Shown in pieces: positions 58,770 to 64,000 of a stretch of 64,000 bases of DNA (position 1 is its first letter; each line of letters starts with the position of its first letter). This stretch comes from Eutreptiella sp. 'Long Island Sound 2002' (Eukaryota; Euglenozoa; Euglenophyceae; Eutreptiales; Eutreptiaceae): contig OZ038399.1 in NCBI GenBank assembly GCA_964036045.1, positions 19,303,670 to 19,367,669 on the forward strand, written 5' to 3'. Position numbers and translations under genes: made by a program. The notes under the pieces were generated by a model that was not told the origin of the DNA, did not search any database, and saw only the letters and a list, made by a program, of their open reading frames with translations.

Positions 58770-61150
58770 GTGCAAGGGAGCCTAAACCTCACATTTGCGC
58801 ACACGGGCAAATTCGGGCAAATTCTCTGCTACATGTGCGGGGTGGTTCGTATGGTACACGAACATCATGATGCACCTTGTTTTGGCGAGAGGGTTGAGTG
58901 GTCGAGATATGGGCAATACCAATTTGAAATGGTCATTGTGCGGGCACGCACTGTTCAGTTCAACCTGAAAATAGCGTCCTTCACGTGCAAGGGAGCCTAA
59001 ACCTCACATTTGCACACACGGGCAAACTCGGGCAAATTCTCTGCTACATGTGCGAGGTGGTTCCTATGGTACACGAACATCATGATGCACCTTGTTTTGA
59101 CCAGGGGGTTGAGTGGTCGAGATATGGGCAATACCAATTTGGAATGGTCATTGTGCGGGCACGCACTGTTCAGTTCAACCTGAAAATAGCGTCCTTCACG
59201 TGCAAGGGAGCCTAAACCTCACATTTGCACACACGGGCAAATTCGGGCAAATTCTCTGCTACATGTGCGAGGTGGTTCGTATGGTACACGAACATCATGA
59301 TGCACCTTGTTTTGACCAGGGGGTTGAGTGGTCGAGATATGGGCAATACCAATTTGAAATGGTCATTGTGCGGGCACGCACTGTTCAGTTCAACCTGAAA
59401 ATAGCGTCCTTCGCGTGCAAGGGAGCCTAAACCTCACATTTGCGCACACGGGCAAATTCGGGCAAATTCTCTGCTACATGTGCGGGGTGGTTCGTATGGT
59501 ACACGAACATCATGATGCACCTTGTTTTGGCGAGAGGGTTGAGTGGTCGAGATATGGGCAATACCAATTTGAAATGGTCATTGTGCGGGCACGCACTGTT
59601 CAGTTCAACCTGAAAATAGCGTCCTTCACGTGCAAGGGAGCCTAAACCTCACATTTGCACACACGGGCAAACTCGGGCAAATTCTCTGCTACATGTGCGA
59701 GGTGGTTCCTATGGTACACGAACATCATGATGCACCTTGTTTTGACCAGGGGGTTGAGTGGTCGAGATATGGGCAATACCAATTTGGAATGGTCATTGTG
59801 CGGGCACGCACTGTTCAGTTCAACCTGAAAATAGCGTCACTCGTGTGCAAGGGAGCCTGAACCTCACATTTGCACACACGGGCAAATTCGGGCAAATTCA
59901 CTGCTACACGTGCGATGTGGTTCGTATGGTACACGAACATCATGATGCACCTTGTTTTGGCCAGAGGGTTGAGTGGTCGAGATATGGGCAATACCAATTT
60001 GGAATGGTCATTGTGCGGGCACGCACTGTTCACTTCAACCTGAAAATAGCGTCCTTCGCGTGCAAGGGAGCCTAAACCTCACATTTGCGCACACGGGCAA
60101 ATTCGGGCAAATTCTCTGCTACACGTGCGGGGTGGTTCATATGGTACACGAACATCATGATGCACCTTGTTTTGGCCAGAGGGTTGAGTGGTCGAGATAT
60201 GGGCAATACCAATTTGAAATGGTCATTGTGCGGGCACGCACTGTTCAGTTCAACCTGAAAATAGCGTCCTTCACGTGCAAGGGAGCCTAAACCTCACATT
60301 TGCACACACGGGCAAATTCGGGCAAATTCTCTGCTACATGTGCGAGGTGGTTCCTATGGTACACGAACATCATGATGCACCTTGTTTTGACCAGGGGGTT
60401 GAGTGGTCGAGATATGGGCAATACCAATTTGGAATGGTCATTGTGCGGGCACGCACTGTTCAGTTCAACCTGAAAATAGCGTCCTTCACGTGCAAGGGAG
60501 CCTAAACCTCACATTTGCACACACGGGCAATATCGGGCAAATTCTCTGCTACATGTGTGAGGTGGTTCGTATGGTACACGAACATCATGATGCACCTTGT
60601 TTTGACCAGGGGGTTGAGTGGTCGAGATATGGGCAATACCAATTTGGAATGGTCATTGTGCGGGCACGCACTGTTCAGTTCAACCTGAAAATGGCGTCAC
60701 TCGTGTGCAAGGGAGCCTGAACCTCGAATTTGCACACACGGGCAAATTCGGGCAAATTCACTGCTACACGTGCGATGTGGTTCGTATGGTACACGAACAT
60801 CATGATGCACCTTGTTTTGGCCAGAGGGTTGAGTGGTCGAGATATGGGCAATACCAATTTGAAATGGTCATTGTGCGGGCACGCACTGTTCACTTCAACC
60901 TGAAAATAGCGTCCTTCGCGTGCAAGGGAGCCTGAACCTCACATTTGCGCACACGGGCGAATTTGGGCAAATTCTCTGCTACACGTGCGGGGTGGTTCGT
61001 ATGGTACACGAACATCATGATGCACCTTGTTTTGGCCAGAGGGTTGAGTGGTCGAGATATGGGCAATACCAAGTTGAAATGGTCATTGTGCGGGCACGCA
61101 CTGTTCAGTTGAACCTGAAAATAGCGTCCTTCACGTGCAAGGGAGCCTAA
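58770..61150 (+). repeat. Local higher-order repeats in the satellite (3-mer and 4-mer spacing)
   Basis: Positions 58770-59199 recur at 59415-59844 (offset 645, three monomers), sharing the rare GGCGAGAGGG and GGCAAACTCGGG variants. Positions 59858-60290 recur at about 60718-61150 (offset 860, four monomers), sharing AATTCACTGCTACACG and GTTCACTTCAACC. This indicates recent short-range unequal exchange or conversion. Confidence 0.7.
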
Positions 61151-64000
61151 ACCTCACATTTGCACACACGGGCAAATTCGGGCAAATTCTCTGCTACATG
61201 TGCGAGGTGGTTCGTATGGTACACGAACATCATGATGCACCTTGTTTTGACCAGGGGGTTGACTGGTCGAGATATGCGCAATACCAATTTGGAATGGTCA
61301 TTGTGCGGGCACGCACTGTTCAGTTCAACCTGAAAATAGCGTCCTTCGCGTGCAAGGGAGCCTAAACCTCACATTTGCACACACGGGCAAATTCGGGCAA
61401 ATTCTCTGCTACATGTGCGAGGTGGTTCGTATGGTACACGAACATCATGATGCACCTTGTTTTGGCCAGAGGGTTGAGCGGTCGAGATGTGGGCAATACC
61501 AATTTGGAATGGTCATTGTGCGGGCACGTACTGTTCAGTTCAACCTGAAAACAGCGTCCTTCACGTGCAAGGGAGCCTAAACCTCACATTTGCACACACG
61601 GGCAAATTCGGGCAAATTCTCTGCTACACGTGCGGGGTGGTTCGTATGGTACACGAACATCATGATGCACCTTGTTTTGGCCGGAGGGTTGAGTGGTCGA
61701 GATATGGGCAATACCAATTTGAAATGGGCATTATGCGGGCACGTACTGTGAAGTTCAACCTGAAAATAAGGTTATTCGCGTGCAAGGGAGCCTGAACCTG
61801 ACATTTGCGCACACGGGCAAATTCGGGCAAATTCTCTGCTACACGTGCGGGGTGGTTCGTGTGGTACACGAACATCATGATGCACCTTGTTTTGGCCAGA
61901 GGGTTGAGTGGTCGAGATATGGGCAATACCAATTTGAAATGGTCATTGTGCGGGCACGCACTGTTCAGTTCAACCTGAAAAAAGCGTCCTTCGCGTGCAA
62001 GGGAGCCTAAACCTCACATTTGCACACACGGGCAAATTCGGGCAAATTCTCTGCTACACGTGCGACGTGGTTCGTATGGTACACGAACAGCATGATGCAG
62101 CTTGTTCTGGCCAGAGGGTTGAGTGGTCGCGATATGGGCAACATCAATTTGAAATGGGCATTGTGCGGGCACGTACTGTTCAGTTCAACCTGAAAATAGC
62201 GTCCTTCGCGTGCAAGGGAGCCTAAACCTCACATTTGCACACACGGGCAAATTCGGGCAAATTCTCTGCTACATGTGCGAGGTGGTTCGTAAGGTACACG
62301 AACATCATGATGCACCTTGTTTTGACCAGGGGGTTGAGTGGTCGAGATATGGGCAATACCAATTTGGAATGGTCATTGTGCGGGCACGTACTGTTCAGTT
62401 CAACCTGAAAATAGCGTCCTTCACGTGCAAGGGAGCCTAAACCTCACATTTGCACACACGGGCAAATTCGGGCAAATTCTCTGCTACACGTGCGACGTGG
62501 TTCGTATGGTACACGAACAGCATGATGCAGCTTGTTCTGGCCGGAGGGTTGAGTGGTTGTGATATGGGCAATACCAATTTGAAATGGGCATTATGCGGGC
62601 ACGTACTGTGAAGTTCAACCTGAAAATAAGGTTATTCGCGTGCAAGGGAGCCTGAACCTCACATTTGCGCACACGGGCAAATTCGGGCAAATTCTCTGCT
62701 ACACGTGCGGGGTGGTTCGTATGGTACACGAACATCATGATGCACCTTGTTTTGGCTAGAGGGTTGAGTGGTCGAGATATGGGCAGTACCAATTTGAAAT
62801 GGTCATTGTGCGGGCACGCACTGTTCAGTTCAACCTGAAAAAAGCGTCCTTCGCGTGCAAGGGAGCCTAAACCTCACATTTGCACACACGGGCAAATTCG
62901 GGCTAATTCTCTGCTACACGTGCGACGTGGTTCGTATGGTACACGAACAGCATGATGCAGCTTGTTCTGGCCAGAGGGTTGAGTGCTCGCGATATGGGCA
63001 ACACCAATTTGAAATGGTCATTGTGCGGGCACGCACTGTTCAGTTCAACCTGAAAATAGCGTCCTTCGCGTGAAAGGGAGCCTAAACCTCACATTTGCAC
63101 ACACGGGCAAATTCGGGCAAATTCTCTGCTACACGTTCGACGTGGTTCGTATGGTACACGAACAGCATGATGCAGCTTGTTCTGGCCAGAGGGTTGAGTG
63201 GTCGCGATATGGGCAACACCAATTTGAAGTGGGCATTGTGCGGGCACGTACTGTTCAGTTCAACCTGAAAATAGCGTCCTTCGCGTGCAAGGGAGCCTAA
63301 ACCTCACATTTGCACACACGGGCAAATTCAGGCAAATTCTCTGCTACACGTGCGACGTGGTTCGTATGGTACACGAACAGCATGATGCAGCTTGTTCTGG
63401 CCAGAGGGTTGAGTGGTCGCGATATGGGCAACACCAATTTGAAATGGGCATTGTGCGGGCACGTACTGTGAAGTTCGACCTGAACGTAGCGTCATTCGCG
63501 TGCAAGGGAGCCTAAAACCCACATATGCGCACAAGGGCAAATTCGAGCAAATTCTCTGCTACAGGTGCGACGTGGTTCGTATGGTACGCGAACAACATGC
63601 TGCAGCTTGTTCTGGCCAGAGGGTTAAGTGGTCCTGACATGGGCAATACCAATTTGAAATCGGCATTGTGCGGGCACGTACTGTTCGGTTCAACCTGAAA
63701 ATAGCGTCCTTCGCGTGCAAGGGAGCCTAAACCTCACATTTGCACACACGGGCAAATTCGGGCAAATTCTCTGCTACATGTGCGAGGTGGTTCGTATGGT
63801 ACACGAACATCATGATGCACCTTGTTTTGACCAGGGGGTTGAGTGGTCGAGATATGGGCAATACCAATTCAGAATGGTCATTGTGCGGGCCAGCACTGTT
63901 CAGTTCAACCTGAAAATAGCGTCATTCGCGTGCAAGGGAGCCTAAAGCCCAGATTTGCGCACACGGGCAAATTCGGGCAAATTCTCTGCTACATGTGCGA

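Larger units (their letters stand above)
40423..64000 (+). repeat. 215-bp tandem satellite array, right segment
   Basis: About 110 further monomers of the same satellite in the same orientation as 4841-18058, continuing past the window end. Monomers are mosaics of a few correlated variant blocks. CACGTGCGACGTGG with AACAGCATGATGCAGC contrasts with CATGTGCGAGGTGG with AACATCATGATGCACC. GTACTGTGAAGTT contrasts with GCACTGTTCAGTT. A minor form has CTGGAAATAAGGTTATTC. A CCGCACATTTCCACACACGG variant occurs mainly at about 41800-44400. No gene is supported. Confidence 0.97.

Noticed and set aside
4841-64000. CRISPR array or rRNA spacer repeats
   Set aside because: Monomers are contiguous without unique spacers and show no rRNA sequence. 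The context is eukaryotic retrotransposons.

Overview
The window is eukaryotic repeat DNA with no ordinary host gene that I can support. It is one tandem satellite array, monomer about 215 bp, interrupted by two retrotransposons on the minus strand. Both element junctions with satellite that lie in the window can be read to the base. I cannot name the host. The large GC-rich element, with strongly G/C-biased codons and Gly-Lys and Arg/Pro/Ala-rich low-complexity proteins, would fit an alga or other GC-rich protist. That is only an impression.

Layout. 1-4840: a DIRS-like tyrosine-recombinase retrotransposon, cut at its 3' end by the window edge. It has perfect inverted terminal repeats, an internal complementary region, and three overlapping frames: Gag-like, RT-RNase H and tyrosine recombinase. 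4841-18058: satellite array, containing a 5,355-bp-spaced segmental duplication. 18059-40422: a very large (22.36 kb) non-LTR (LINE-type) retrotransposon flanked by an exact 15-bp target-site duplication that is itself satellite sequence. 40423-64000: satellite array in the same orientation, running off the window.

The large element reads right to left. It has a 2.3-kb pyrimidine/purine-skewed leader (40422-38095), a 3.7-kb array of about 210-bp A and B monomers mostly arranged as 419-bp dimers (38094-34430), then ORF1 (CCCH finger, possible cysteine-peptidase-like region, C2H2 finger; frame-broken). Next is ORF2 (APE endonuclease, then an in-frame TGA, then reverse transcriptase, RNase H and zinc knuckles), and two further ORFs (ORF3 and ORF4) joined by a TGATG stop-start overlap. 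It ends in a 2.8-kb 3' UTR that carries another copy of the 5' A-type monomer, terminal hairpins and a short 7-nt tail repeat. I consider this element the likely undescribed system in the window.

Most open frames in the satellite and in the GC-rich UTRs are shadows: stop codons are rare there because of composition or repetition. Several frame breaks in the large element lie in or near G/C runs, so some may be assembly errors and not real decay.
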